64,000 bases of DNA from Arbacia lixula (lineage: Eukaryota; Echinodermata; Echinoidea; Arbacioida; Arbaciidae): contig OZ022581.1 of NCBI GenBank assembly GCA_963669155.1, forward strand, positions 23,851,003 to 23,915,002, given 5' to 3'. Numbering within the stretch: position 1 is the first letter of the stretch; each line of letters starts with the position of its first letter. A program made the position numbers and the translations under genes. The notes under the pieces are model-generated. The model did not search any database. It was not told where the DNA came from and saw only the letters and a list, made by a program, of their open reading frames with translations. Shown here piece by piece: positions 32,201 to 41,563 of the stretch.

Positions 32201-35200
32201 TACTCAGATACATTGACATATGATGGGTATCATCATCATTATCTCTATTATCTCAATTGTTTACCTTTAGTTTGGTGAATAATGGCCTTTCCTTATTTAC
32301 TTGCACTATAAAACTAATGACTATTGACCATTTAATTGTCAGGTTTTCTTTAATAATTAAAATCATTCTTTTATTTTGGGGAGCCAGAAATCAATCTGCA
32401 ATTACATGCCCTATGTCTAAGTGAAAGCTGACTGTGGGTTCTCTTTATTTGTTTTCATCCCTTTCATTTCATAGAGAAAACATTGGTGAAAGTGTTCTCT
32501 TCCTCCTTGTTGAGAGGATTAAGGAATTCTTGGAAGAAAATATCCCAGAGTCAGATGCCAAGGAAATGCCTACCACAGATAAATCAGGTGAGAATATCAG
32601 TTCCCTGAAATGTGCTCATTTGAAGACAAAACCGGTCACAATCCGTACCCAATGATCTCTGGCTAAATAAGGTCTGAAGCAAATTTAGGGTCACAGAGAA
32701 TGACTACATGTCATATATTGTTCTAGTATGTCTCATGGTCAAATACTCAACTCAATTTTCTTCACTCAAGAATACAGGGTAAATGGAGATGGAGGCCATG
32801 GACATACATGTATACTAACAAGGCCTGCAATTGTACATGGTGTTGCTTACTAAGCCTATGTGATTACTAGTCAATATCTATGAAACCTCCTTTATTTAGT
32901 ACTGGTGATAAACCTGTAAAGTAACTACTTAGTCATAGTTTTTGGAGTCCACCTGCAGTGAAGGACTTTCAGGACTCCAAACATTTGCTGAGTAAAAAGA
33001 AAGGTGAAAAATATTAAGAAAATCTGAAAAGTAATATGGGCCATGGGCTAAATTAACAGGACTAAATTCTTGTATGAATGTGATTTTGCAGCTTTGCTGA
33101 AAGTAGCGTTGTATCCCTAGCATTGATACAGCTTACCCTTATCAAAGCTTCTTGGCCTTATACATACTATCAAACTAGAGTAGTAAGGGAATAGAATGGC
33201 CATGACCATTACAATCATTATAATTTGTGTACTCTTATTTGTTTGTTTTCCATTTGTTTTCTCTATATCCTTTAGAGCACCAATCCCTTCACAACGCCTG
33301 TCAAGAGGCAAAGTCAGTGAAATCAAGTCTTCCTAATGAACTTAGTGTCTCACATGTAGTGAATCATCAAACACCTCAGCTTATAGGTTAGTTGCTTGGT
33401 CTTGGGCTTTAACCTGTTGCTCATGGTTAGATTTTCTGCCTTTGTGAACCCTGGTCATTTACTGTGAAACTGCAGTAACCAAAGGGATGTGGCTTACTCA
33501 TGTCCCATAATGTATTGAAGTTTATTCATAAAATAAACTTCATTTAACATATATAGGTTAATTATCCCACAGAACTCCACCCTTTACACCATGGTTTGGT
33601 GACACTATCACAATCATATATTTATTACACTAAACTTCCACCTATACACCATAGTGACACCTTTAACAGACATATGTTTACACCACAGTACTTTCCTCTA
33701 TTCACCGTGGTAATACCCTCACAAACTTATGTTTATCCCACAGAACTTCCCCCTATTCACCATGGTGACGCCATCGACATACTATGTTTATCCCACAGAA
33801 CTTCCACCTATACACCATGGTGACACCTTCACAGACATATGTTTATACCACAGTACTTTCCTCTATTCCCCATGGTAACACCTTCACAAATGTATTTATA
33901 TGTGTGTGTTTATCCCACAGAACTGCCCCCTATTCACCATGGTGACACCATCACTGACAGGAGAAGCACCTTCCAGCCACACCTTGCCTTTCCTGTAGTT
34001 GAGGTACAACAAGTGAGTACATGTGGCTTGATCTCTTTAACATTGACCAATGAAATTGATATGCAATCCTTGTTTCCATCCATGGCATCTTAAAAATATA
34101 TCTGCTGCTCTACACCTCAAGGGCTGATCGTAGCTGCCCTGAAACCAAAAGAGAGGAAGATTTCACTTGTCTGTTTAATTTCTTTAACATAAGCTGTTGT
34201 TAATTTGGCTAGATCTCAGTGTAATCCTTATCAACGATTCATTGGAAATCCTGTGGTTAGTTTTTAAGAATGTTTGGATGTTCATCTGATTTGATAACTG
34301 TGTGTGAATGGGGGGGGGGGGGGGGGTAATTTTAAGATTTTGTTGTCATTACCGGTACATGATGTTCTTAAAGGGGGAATGAAGCCCTATCAATAAGTTG
34401 AATTGAATAAAATGAGAAATGAAGGTAAGATATTTGTCTTTTAAAATGGTTGATCACCAATACTGGAAATTTGCTCCTTTAATTCAAGGTACTGGTAATC
34501 CAGTCATGCTTTGGGTATTAATGCAACACAAAAACAATGGACAATTCATCATTGAACACTAATTGCCCATGAAGGTTAGTTATGAGGATTCATTTCTAAT
34601 AATTATGATTTTCAAACACAAATGGCTGGTGAAGAATAATATGTTCACTTTTGTCAAACTTTGAACTTTGACCAATCTGTTTCAGCTTATGTGATTTTAT
34701 TCTCCTTTACTTACACAGGATTCTACCACAAACATAATTATCTTAGAAATGCAACATGTGATACTCATTTCAATGTTAGATTTGTTTATGTTAGTATGTC
34801 TGTAAGTCATTTCATGTTTACTTGTATTGCAGGTTAAACTCGTGCTACAGAAGTTAACCCAAAACAAGAAAATCGCCAATGCAACTCACAATATCATGGC
34901 ATACAGGTAAGCTTTTCATTTCATATGAACAGGTATAGTTACTCGTTTAGGTGCACTCACACTTTCTCCTTCAATATGTCAATGTAGAGTTGGAAAGCGT
35001 GCTGCAATGCTCACACACACGTGCGGGTCGTGCGCACACCACTATTTGTGTGTACATACACTGTAGCGTAATAAGATTGCTGCTGATATTTGCACGCGCG
35101 AAAGATCACAACTGTCAAAATTTTAACTATTTTGAGGGTAGAGTTGATAAGACCGCCAACAAATGCAGCGCCCTCTATAAACAATGTAGCACCATAAGAA

Positions 35201-37449
35201 CTCACAGTTGTATGGGCCTATGGCCATGGATGTGAATTGGTTGTCTCCATGCAGAAGGATTAGTGTTGCAATCAGTGGTTGGGTTGGTCGTGCAATTGGT
35301 GACCCTTTCTTGTGCTAAATCAGATTCTCAATGATTTTGATTCCCATCAGCTAAAGTTGAAATCTGATCTTTATAAATGAGAATTCTTGTTGTTAAGAAG
35401 TGCCTGAATACAAAGTGAATGATTTGTCAAATTTGATAAGAATTGTTGGACATTAAGTCCAACTATGTAAAATCAGGAACAAATTGGGGTATATCATTTA
35501 GCACAAGGAGGGCTCACCAATCGTGCGACAAGTCATTTGTAGTTTAAAAACAGCTTGGTGAAACGCCCCCCGGGTACGCAAAGAGTTAAACAGTTGATTA
35601 CGTGGTATATGCTCGCTGTTGACACACATTTTCACCCTGATCTCTTTTTCATTCACGATATCCATACTTTCATTACATTTCATCCTAAAGCTCCACCAAA
35701 AGTGCTCCTTCATCCTCTCACCTCGATTTCTGCCCTTTCACCCACTTGCCCGCTCTAACGCGAACCGTTTTCCACACACCCAAACCATGATCTCCAAAAG
35801 ATGGAGGAAGACCAATCAGAAATATTACTAATAGGAGCTCTTTTTGGTGACGTTGTTCACCATTGCGATTTCCTTTCAGGATATATGCTGAGGATCGGGA
35901 GTCCTTTCTCCAGGATTGTGATGATGACGGGGAGACGGCAGCAGGGGGAAGGCTCTTACACCTCCTCCAGGTACAGTTAACCCTGAATTAATCCAGAGTT
36001 AAACCGTGATTTAACCCATTGCATGCTGGCTTCTCATGAAGCCTTACAATAGCCACACAGTTCCAGTGTACACAGTGGGTTTTGCCCTGCCATATATGAG
36101 CTGGCCAATAAGAAGGCTTTGGGTGTATTATAAAAATCCACCAGAGATAAAATATATATATATATATATCTTTATGTAAATAAAAAAAATGTATCTTCCA
36201 ATTAAAGAGAAATTGTCCCTAAAATATTCAATCTTTGGTATCCCAAAACACAAAAGAGGACTTAATTTCAAATATTGCCATGATTGGTGCATGTAATTTA
36301 TCTCTTTGAAACCAACTCTGAAAGCTCAGAGAGTCATGGTCTTACCCTGTGTGGTGTCATTCTTGATCAGGCAATTTAAGTCATATCATCTTCTCTCTTC
36401 CTCATGTGATAGATTGTGGATGCTCGCAACGTGATGGTGGTTGTATCTCGATGGTATGGTGGCATCCTTCTGGGTCCCGACCGATTCAAACATATCAACA
36501 ATGCAGCCAGGAGCATATTAGACAGTTCTGGGATCATCAAGTCTAAGGTAAAACTACTGTATGTGAATTGACTTAACCCTCTCAGTACAAAGTCATTAAT
36601 ATGCCATTTACTGTGTACATGTTTGTGTTTCAAAGATAATAAGAAGGTTAAAGACTCTTCTTCGTTGGTTAATAATTAATGATAAGCCGTATTCACAACT
36701 TTCTTCCTAACTGCAAAGTACCTACTTCTGACATTCACCTGTATGGAGTGATTCACTTTCAATGGACGGAGTGCACTCTATATATTTAAGTTGTTGCTAG
36801 ATGGACAAACCTGGGGCAAGCTTTGTGGTTACCATTAGTAGCACATTATTTTGACATATTGACCTAACAATATATTATCGAATAGGCAGCGCAAATTGTA
36901 TGCCATAAACAGTGGTTGTATACAAAGTACAAATAAATCAAAAGTTTGACAAATAATAAAACCTAGAAAATTAGTAGGACAGAATAGAAGCAGACCAAGC
37001 ATAACATGTTGTGAACAGTTTGAGAAAATACAGACTTTTTTTGAAAATTATAATGTGCCAGTTCTTCATGGGCAACTCCCAAAATGATGTACATGTACTG
37101 GATGGAATTGTCATTGTTCTTGTGGACCATGGGTTAACAAGACAATAACTAGAACATGACTTGCCTACCTTCCATTTAGAGAGCAACCTTACAGGGCAAG
37201 TTATTAAGTTTTAAGTACAAATAACTTCTTCATGATTTATCTGATTGTTCTAACATTTGGCAAATCTGTCTCTTTGATTTTCTGTTTTTATTCAAGTTAA
37301 TTCATATGGATTTAACTCCCCTTTAATGTGCATACATTGAAGCAAGTCCTTCAATGTATATTCACCCTATTCTTATTCATGATGTGTTTTTTTTTTTTTG
37401 CCAGGAATCTGCTCAGAAGACAAAGAAGACCAAACAGAAGGGAAGATGA
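29245..37449 (+). CDS. IMPACT: IMPACT (RWD and UPF0029 protein, GCN2 regulator), gene span of 11 exons
   Basis: IMPACT (yeast Yih1) binds GCN1 through its RWD domain and restrains activation of the eIF2alpha kinase GCN2, so it tunes translation during amino-acid stress. The spliced protein is 309 aa from the ATG at 29245 (human about 320). Residues 11-105 form the RWD domain (VDEVEAMSAIYADDWCVVDE, VLLPDGYPSKQSPIFQLNAP, ENIGESVLFLLVERIKEFL). A polar linker follows (about 106-163), then the ancient UPF0029 domain (164-295): TDRRSTFQPHLA, NATHNIMAYRIYAEDRESFL, DDDGETAAGGRLLHLL and VVVSRWYGGILLGPDRFKHI. The tail is Lys-rich (KKTKQKGR), as in mammals. All junctions are GT-AG and in phase. Two further in-frame ATGs lie upstream (29233, 29119), so the true N-terminus is uncertain. 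Confidence 0.96.
29808..29930 (+). CDS. IMPACT: IMPACT exon 2 (RWD domain)
   Basis: Acceptor GACTCAAG, donor GTTAAT, phase 0 on both sides. Codes VDEVEAMSAIYADDWCVVDE to KICLQ, the classic RWD start (human EEIEAMAAIYGEEWCVID). The next intron (29931-30869) holds a degenerate repeat at 30045-30560. Confidence 0.96.
30045..30560. repeat. Degenerate relative of the TGACCTTT/GGAC array
   Basis: Starts 'tatgcctctgcaaccatg..ggcggatggcat', has 'ccgtctgtccgtctgg' and 'aggtcaaaggtcacaggtca' (30227-30246) and 'ggtcacaggtcaaagtc' (30528). It looks like an old inverted copy of the 10625-12118 element. In IMPACT intron 2. Confidence 0.55.
30870..30922 (+). CDS. IMPACT: IMPACT exon 3 (RWD domain)
   Basis: Acceptor ATATCTAG, donor GTAAGT, leaving phase 2. 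Codes VLLPDGYPSKQSPIFQL, the RWD YPxxxPP-type loop. The next intron carries a T-run and a fold-back element (31251-31487). Confidence 0.95.
31251..31487. mobile_element. Fold-back MITE, 'ctcaaaggaattggca' family, copy 2
   Basis: 'cagctcaaaggaattggcat' and the inverse 'tgccaattcctttgagctg'; long (GGGAAA) purine arm and matching pyrimidine arm. Confidence 0.87.
31545..31607 (+). CDS. IMPACT: IMPACT exon 4 (RWD domain)
   Basis: Acceptor GAATCCAG, donor GTAAGT. Codes NAPWLTGHFRTNLETGLTEV then C, aligning to human NAPWLKGQERADLSNSLEEI. Phase 2 on both sides. The next intron (31608-32474) shows nothing recognised. Confidence 0.93.
32475..32587 (+). CDS. IMPACT: IMPACT exon 5
   Basis: Acceptor TTTCATAG, donor GTGAGA. 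Codes ENIGESVLFLLVERIKEFLE then ENIPESDAKEMPTTDKS, the last RWD helix (human QNIGESILYLWVEKIRDVL) and the start of the linker. The next intron (32588-33275) shows nothing recognised. Confidence 0.95.
33276..33386 (+). CDS. IMPACT: IMPACT exon 6 (linker)
   Basis: Acceptor ATCCTTTAG, donor GTTAGT, phase 1 on both sides. Codes EHQSLHNACQEAKSVKSSLP and SVSHVVNHQTPQLI, a poorly conserved linker. Called from splice sites, phase and length, which together restore the IMPACT reading frame. Confidence 0.82.
33561..33972 (+). repeat. About 55-bp tandem array carrying copies of the IMPACT exon-7 acceptor
   Basis: Exon-junction-equivalent positions (last base of CAG) are 33572, 33632, 33688, 33743, 33798, 33853 and the true 33920: steps of 60, 56, 55, 55, 55 and 67. 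Each unit is 'tttatcccacag' plus 'aacttccacctattcaccat' plus 'ggtgacacc' and a short spacer. Copies 1 and 3-6 keep AG; copy 2 reads 'cacta'. Frames entered from copies 4 and 5 hit stops within about two units. Confidence 0.93.
33921..34012 (+). CDS. IMPACT: IMPACT exon 7 (start of UPF0029 domain)
   Basis: Acceptor TATCCCACAG, donor GTGAGT. Codes ELPPIHHGDTITDRRSTFQP and HLAFPVVEVQQ (human ELPPIDHGIPITDRRSTFQA). The acceptor and first 40-50 nt are repeated six times upstream (listed as a repeat); only this copy continues into a conserved exon. The next intron (34013-34832) has a G-run at 34310-34326. Confidence 0.95.
34833..34906 (+). CDS. IMPACT: IMPACT exon 8
   Basis: Acceptor TATTGCAG, donor GTAAGC, leaving phase 2. 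Codes VKLVLQKLTQNKKIANATHN and IMAY (human VKMVLSKLYENKKIASATHN). The next intron (34907-35879) holds a fold-back copy at 35262-35575. Confidence 0.97.
35262..35575. mobile_element. Fold-back MITE, 'gtttcaccaagctgttcg' family, copy 3
   Basis: Right end 'cagcttggtgaaacgccccc'; left end decayed ('gtcgtgcaattggtgaccct'). In IMPACT intron 8. Confidence 0.7.
35880..35970 (+). CDS. IMPACT: IMPACT exon 9
   Basis: Acceptor CTTTCAG, donor GTACAG. Codes IYAEDRESFLQDCDDDGETA and AGGRLLHLLQ, the UPF0029 core DDDGEPxAGGR-type motif. The next intron has a short (TA)n and a fragment (36125-36260) of the fold-back family seen at 8560-9830. Confidence 0.98.
36413..36547 (+). CDS. IMPACT: IMPACT exon 10
   Basis: Acceptor GTGATAG, donor GTAAAA, phase 0. 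Codes IVDARNVMVVVSRWYGGILL and GPDRFKHINNAARSILDSSG, nearly identical to human IMPACT. The next intron (36548-37404) shows nothing recognised. Confidence 0.98.
37405..37449 (+). CDS. IMPACT: IMPACT exon 11 (stop codon exon)
   Basis: Acceptor T-run then TTGCCAG. Codes ESAQKTKKTKQKGR and TGA, a basic tail as in mammalian IMPACT. Confidence 0.93.
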   Translation, partial: ESAQKTKKTKQKGR

Positions 37450-38220
37450 CAATCTGTACTCAAACTTCCCCTGGGTTTCCATGGAGACTGCTTCCCAGAT
37501 TGCCCCACAGACCCCAAGAGGTGGACAGCAGAAACAGAGAATTGAGAGATAGAGAGGAAAGTATATGGGGGGGGGGGGGGGGGGAGAGAATGAGAAACAA
37601 CAAAAAGGCAACGGGGGAATGTTGTACATCACATGGTAACATTGCCATAGTATATACAGTGGAGTTGGAGATGAATTTCATCTCAGTCATTGAAAACACA
37701 GACTGTATTAAATTTCAATCAGTTGCAGTCAGCACCATGCTTGTTTTTAATTTTTGATTGCAAATTAGTTACAGTCAGCTCCATACATTTATTTAATTGC
37801 AGATTGCAATCACTTAATGTAATCGATTGCAGTGGGCTTATAAAGCTGATCTCAGTCTTCTCTGGAAATTATACAATAACAATTACTAGTAAACAATCTT
37901 GTTATGACCAAATGTTTTTATGGTGACTATGATCTTTGACTTTTAACCCTTTTCTGACAAGAGGGAGGAGTCATTTTGACCCCCTCGTAATAAATCCATG
38001 ACTGATCCAAAACCGCTGCATATCGTGACACACCTTTTCATGACTTTCTCTTTTGAAGTGTCGTAATACCTAGTTTGAAAAAATGAGCTTAATCTGAAGC
38101 AAAAAAGTCATAAAAATGAAGACCCCCAAATTGGCAAAAATCAATAGAATACATAAGAATCAATTTGAAATTTAAAAGTTTTTAACATGATTTTGTTGAT
38201 TATGCTACTCGGCATATAAG

Positions 38221-38247
38221 GGTGGGGGGGGGGAGGGGGGGGGGGTC
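38221..38247 (+). repeat. G-run, possible G-quadruplex
   Basis: Almost uninterrupted G with single T/A breaks. Similar but shorter G-runs lie at 34310-34326, 37568-37583 and 44436-44454. Confidence 0.8.
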
Positions 38248-38699
38248 GTCAAAATCACCCCACTCCTTCGTCAAAACTTTCTCACAAAAAGAGCCCAGTC
38301 AGAATAGGGGTAAACCTCAAGTGTATCAGCCTATTGATGTTATGGTGGTGCATCCCAGTACCGGTACTATGTTTCTTGAAAGTCTGATTCCAGTTCACAA
38401 AGTTATTGTAGAAAATCATCTTTTGGTCAATCAGTATTAACCTTTGACATTTGACCCCTAAATACAGATGGATTATCCTCTGAATCGGATCTAGTTAAGC
38501 TTGCAGTCTTCTGTGGGTAAAACTATGATGACATGGTTCTTTGAGTTTTAATTGAAAAATTGTATGGCCGTATCAAATAGAACAACATATTTGACATTTT
38601 ATAATGTTGACTTGAATCTGAGCTAAGCAGCCCTGTGTGTGCATGTCATGTTCATGGTGCCACTTACATTAGCGTACTAAAGAATGACACTGGCCTTGA

Positions 38700-38830
38700 T
38701 AGCGTTAGTGAGCTCAGGACAGTCATGATGGATAGACAGGTCTGGAGGTGCAACTATGTTCATGGAACCCGAGATGGCATAGGCTGAAGCCTATGCATGC
38801 CCTCGAATTAGTAGTAGTAGTAGTAGTAGC
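38700..38830 (+). mobile_element. Retroelement C-terminal fragment with (TAG)n tail
   Basis: Frame LSELRTVMMDRQVWRCNYVH then GTRDGIG and stop, resembling DRxxWR endings of non-LTR ORFs, followed by (AGT)n at 38808-38830. Confidence 0.5.
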
Positions 38831-39085
38831 ATGAATGCCAGAATATTTGTTGTAACAACACCAGACAATGTGGTATCAAGTCTTTCAACTTTTTGAAACT
38901 GAATTCATGAGATATAAGAGCTTCCTGATCAGAAAATTAAAATTTCTTTGGAAGTAAGAGACTAATGGAGTGTTCTGGCACTGTCAGTGATGCACAGCAT
39001 CTTGCTCTGTCTGCATAGTGTAGAACCAGTCGTCTTGACAACATGCTCATGTGGCATCCTTTTCCATGAATAGCGTAGAACCAGA

Positions 39086-39748
39086 GGGTGTTTCACCAAG
39101 CTGTTCTTGAGCTTAGAATGACTTTACTTTATGCATGAATGGTGACCCTTTCTTGTGCTAAATGAGATACCGGTACCCCCTGTTCCTGTTTTAACATAGT
39201 GTTATTTGCAACAATCCTTCTCAAATTTGACAAATCATATATTTTGTTTTCAGACACCTGTTAACATCAAGAATTGCAATTTATAAACATCAGATTTGAA
39301 CTGAAAGGGCATATACTGTACTGGGAAGGCAAAAATGCCTTCAAAATGTAATTGTTAGCAATCTTCTTGCCAATGGTCTTAAATTCATGTATTTTCTATT
39401 TTAGAAGCTTGCTGAAAGTTATTTGCCCTCAAATGATCCACATATGGAGTAATTAATGATTAATTATTAAATCCTCGAAATGTTCTGGCCGAACATTTTG
39501 AGGATTTGTGATTTAATCACTCCTTACTCCAAATTAGATCATTTGAGGGCAAATAACTTTCAGCAAGCTTCTAAAATAGACAATACATAAATTTAAGACC
39601 ATTGGCAAGAAGATTGCTAACAATTACATTTTGAAGGCTTTTTTGCCTTCCCAGTACAGTATATGCCCTTTAAGCTGACAGAAATCAAAATCATTGAGAT
39701 GCTGATTTACCACAAGAAAGGGTCACCAGTCGTGCATAAAAAGCTGAG
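39086..39748. mobile_element. Fold-back copy 4 with a second fold-back inserted in it
   Basis: Outer: 'gtgtttcaccaagctgttct' (39089) to 'accagtcgtgcataaaaagc'. Inner: 39305-39673, arms 'gggcatatactgtactggga' and 'tcccagtacagtatatgccc', with nearly perfect pairing for about 170 bp per arm around a 'gttctggccgaac' centre. Confidence 0.88.
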
Positions 39749-40197
39749 GGGTACGAACACATACAGTGCACAAGATATTGAAACATTTCTCTCCCTATAG
39801 ATTTAGAGAAGGAAAGATCATTTGTGTTTTACAAGTGCTTTGTGAAGAGATATTTGGACAAATTCCAAAGGTGGAAGTTGAATAAGTAGAGACATCGAGA
39901 TGTCACTATCACCACATCTGCACAGTAGTAAAGCCCGAAAAGAAGGAAATGATTAAAACATGTAGTGATCTGATACACCTTACTTTTTAATCAGTGCCTT
40001 AATTGTTTTTAAAGATTTTGAATCTGAAATACATGTACATGTACTAATTTTGATGACATTTTCATTGAAAGATTATATTTTTTAATGTAAATTTTAAGAG
40101 AACAGGGTTTACCTAGCCTAGTACGTAGGCTAAGGTTTACCTCAATATGGATTGTACCTTGGAGAAATGTGTCTAAAACTGTCTTGTAATTCAGTGC

Positions 40198-40203
40198 AAT
40201 AAA
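40198..40203 (+). terminator. Candidate IMPACT polyadenylation signal
   Basis: AATAAA preceded by 'cagtgc'. It would make a 3' UTR of about 2.75 kb that includes repeats; a nearer non-canonical site is possible. Confidence 0.3.
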
Positions 40204-41089
40204 GTACTCACAAAACGAATCATAATGTTTGCATTCATTCATTCTTTAATATATAAAACAGTCACTGAAAAAGAAACGATTGTAATACACTGTAGTGGGA
40301 TAGTAATGGTAATGATTCTAAGTTATTCCACGGCAGAACTGTTCAGCCATCATCTCTGTGTTCCAGATTGGTTGAAATTTGCGGCGATATTTAATTCATG
40401 CTTGCTCTATGTTGCACAAAAAGCGCAAAAATTACCATTTTTACAGTACACTGTATGTCATTGCAAAACGGTCACTATTTGTCCACACAGACCACTGTTT
40501 TTAAAGTCCACCCAAATGTGAATACCATCTCACTTGATTCGCCCCAATACAATTTGTATGTAATTGCAACTGTTCATTAAGACCACAAGTCCATAGAGTC
40601 TTTTTTGTCTGTTTGTTTTGCGATGGTCTTTAAGAATATGTTTGGCTGTATTTTGATTCAGCTGAAGATCAGAACATGTAGGTGTGTATAGCCAGTCAGC
40701 CAATCTTGTGAGGAGACCTTGCACTTTGTTTGGTTGGTTTGAATCTTGCTGGTGCTTATGTAACAAAATGTTCTACATATTTGCCCGCTCAATACAAAGT
40801 GTAGTAAATAGACATGTGTAATGAAGTATTTCCAATCTTGTCTCATTTTCCCCAAGCAAGCATGTTACCACACAGGAGCTATGCAAAATATAGCTGCATT
40901 GAATAGCCTCCCAAACATTTGGGGAAAACTGAAGTCTGCATGTAAAGCAATGCATGAAATGTACAGAAATATGTGATGGACTTCATTTTCTCCTTCGAGG
41001 CATCTTCAGATTGGAATTGAGAATAAACCTGATCCCACTAGCATGAAACACTGATGGCTAAGGTGGAACAAGTGTAATCTTTTGCCCTT

Positions 41090-41563
41090 TCACACCATGG
41101 GTTCATCCACCTCATTCTTAACTCTGATCACATACAGCTTCTTGCTGGTCAAGATAAAGAGTCTTTCATTGGTCACTTGCAGACCAAGGATGTCATCATT
41201 GGAGTCCAGACTAATGACCTGCTGCTTTGCGATCTGACCAACCACGCGACCGCTCTTCCGGTTCCGCAGGGGGCTCGGAATGTCCGCGGGTTGGCGGTAG
41301 ATGTAGGCGTGCTTTGAGCAGTCACAGAGGGTGCAGTAAGAAGCGTCTGGAGAGCAGCCGGCGTACTTGCAGTCCCTCTTGGACGCCTGGACGTAGCCCA
41401 GAGCATTGAAGGTGGCTTGATGGTGCCACGGGGAAGCACCTTCAGGGGTGGTCTGCCGGGGCTGCCAGACGACCCCGTCCACGTCGTGGCGCAGGCAGAG
41501 TGAGGGCGGTAGATCGGGTTGCAAGAAGGACTTGAAGAGGCGCTGGTGACTTCCTAAGTTAGC
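41090..41563 (-). CDS. NUDCD1: NUDCD1 exon 9 (stop codon exon)
   Basis: Acceptor CACCCCCAG; TGA at 41092-41090. Residues 451-607: LCLRHDVDGVVWQPRQTTPE, TFNALGYVQASKRDCKYAGC, DCSKHAYIYRQPADIPSPLR, VGQIAKQQVISLDSNDDILG and NERLFILTSKKLYVIRVKNE, the best conserved part of the family. Confidence 0.98.
   Translation of the reverse strand, partial: ANLGSHQRLFKSFLQPDLPPSLCLRHDVDGVVWQPRQTTPEGASPWHHQATFNALGYVQASKRDCKYAGCSPDASYCTLCDCSKHAYIYRQPADIPSPLRNRKSGRVVGQIAKQQVISLDSNDDILGLQVTNERLFILTSKKLYVIRVKNEVDEPMV

Larger units (their letters stand above)
37450..41089. other. IMPACT/NUDCD1 tail-to-tail intergenic region
   Basis: No gene was found. It holds G-runs (37568-37583, 38221-38247), a retroelement C-terminal fragment with (TAG)n tail (38700-38830), and a nested fold-back (39086-39748). 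A clear AATAAA lies at 40198-40203 (plus). The 3' ends of both genes must lie here. Confidence 0.7.

Noticed and set aside
33596-34093. Plus-strand frames with repeated ELPPIHHGD peptides
   Set aside because: They are read through the decoy array before IMPACT exon 7; I treat them as repeat-derived, not as a separate gene.
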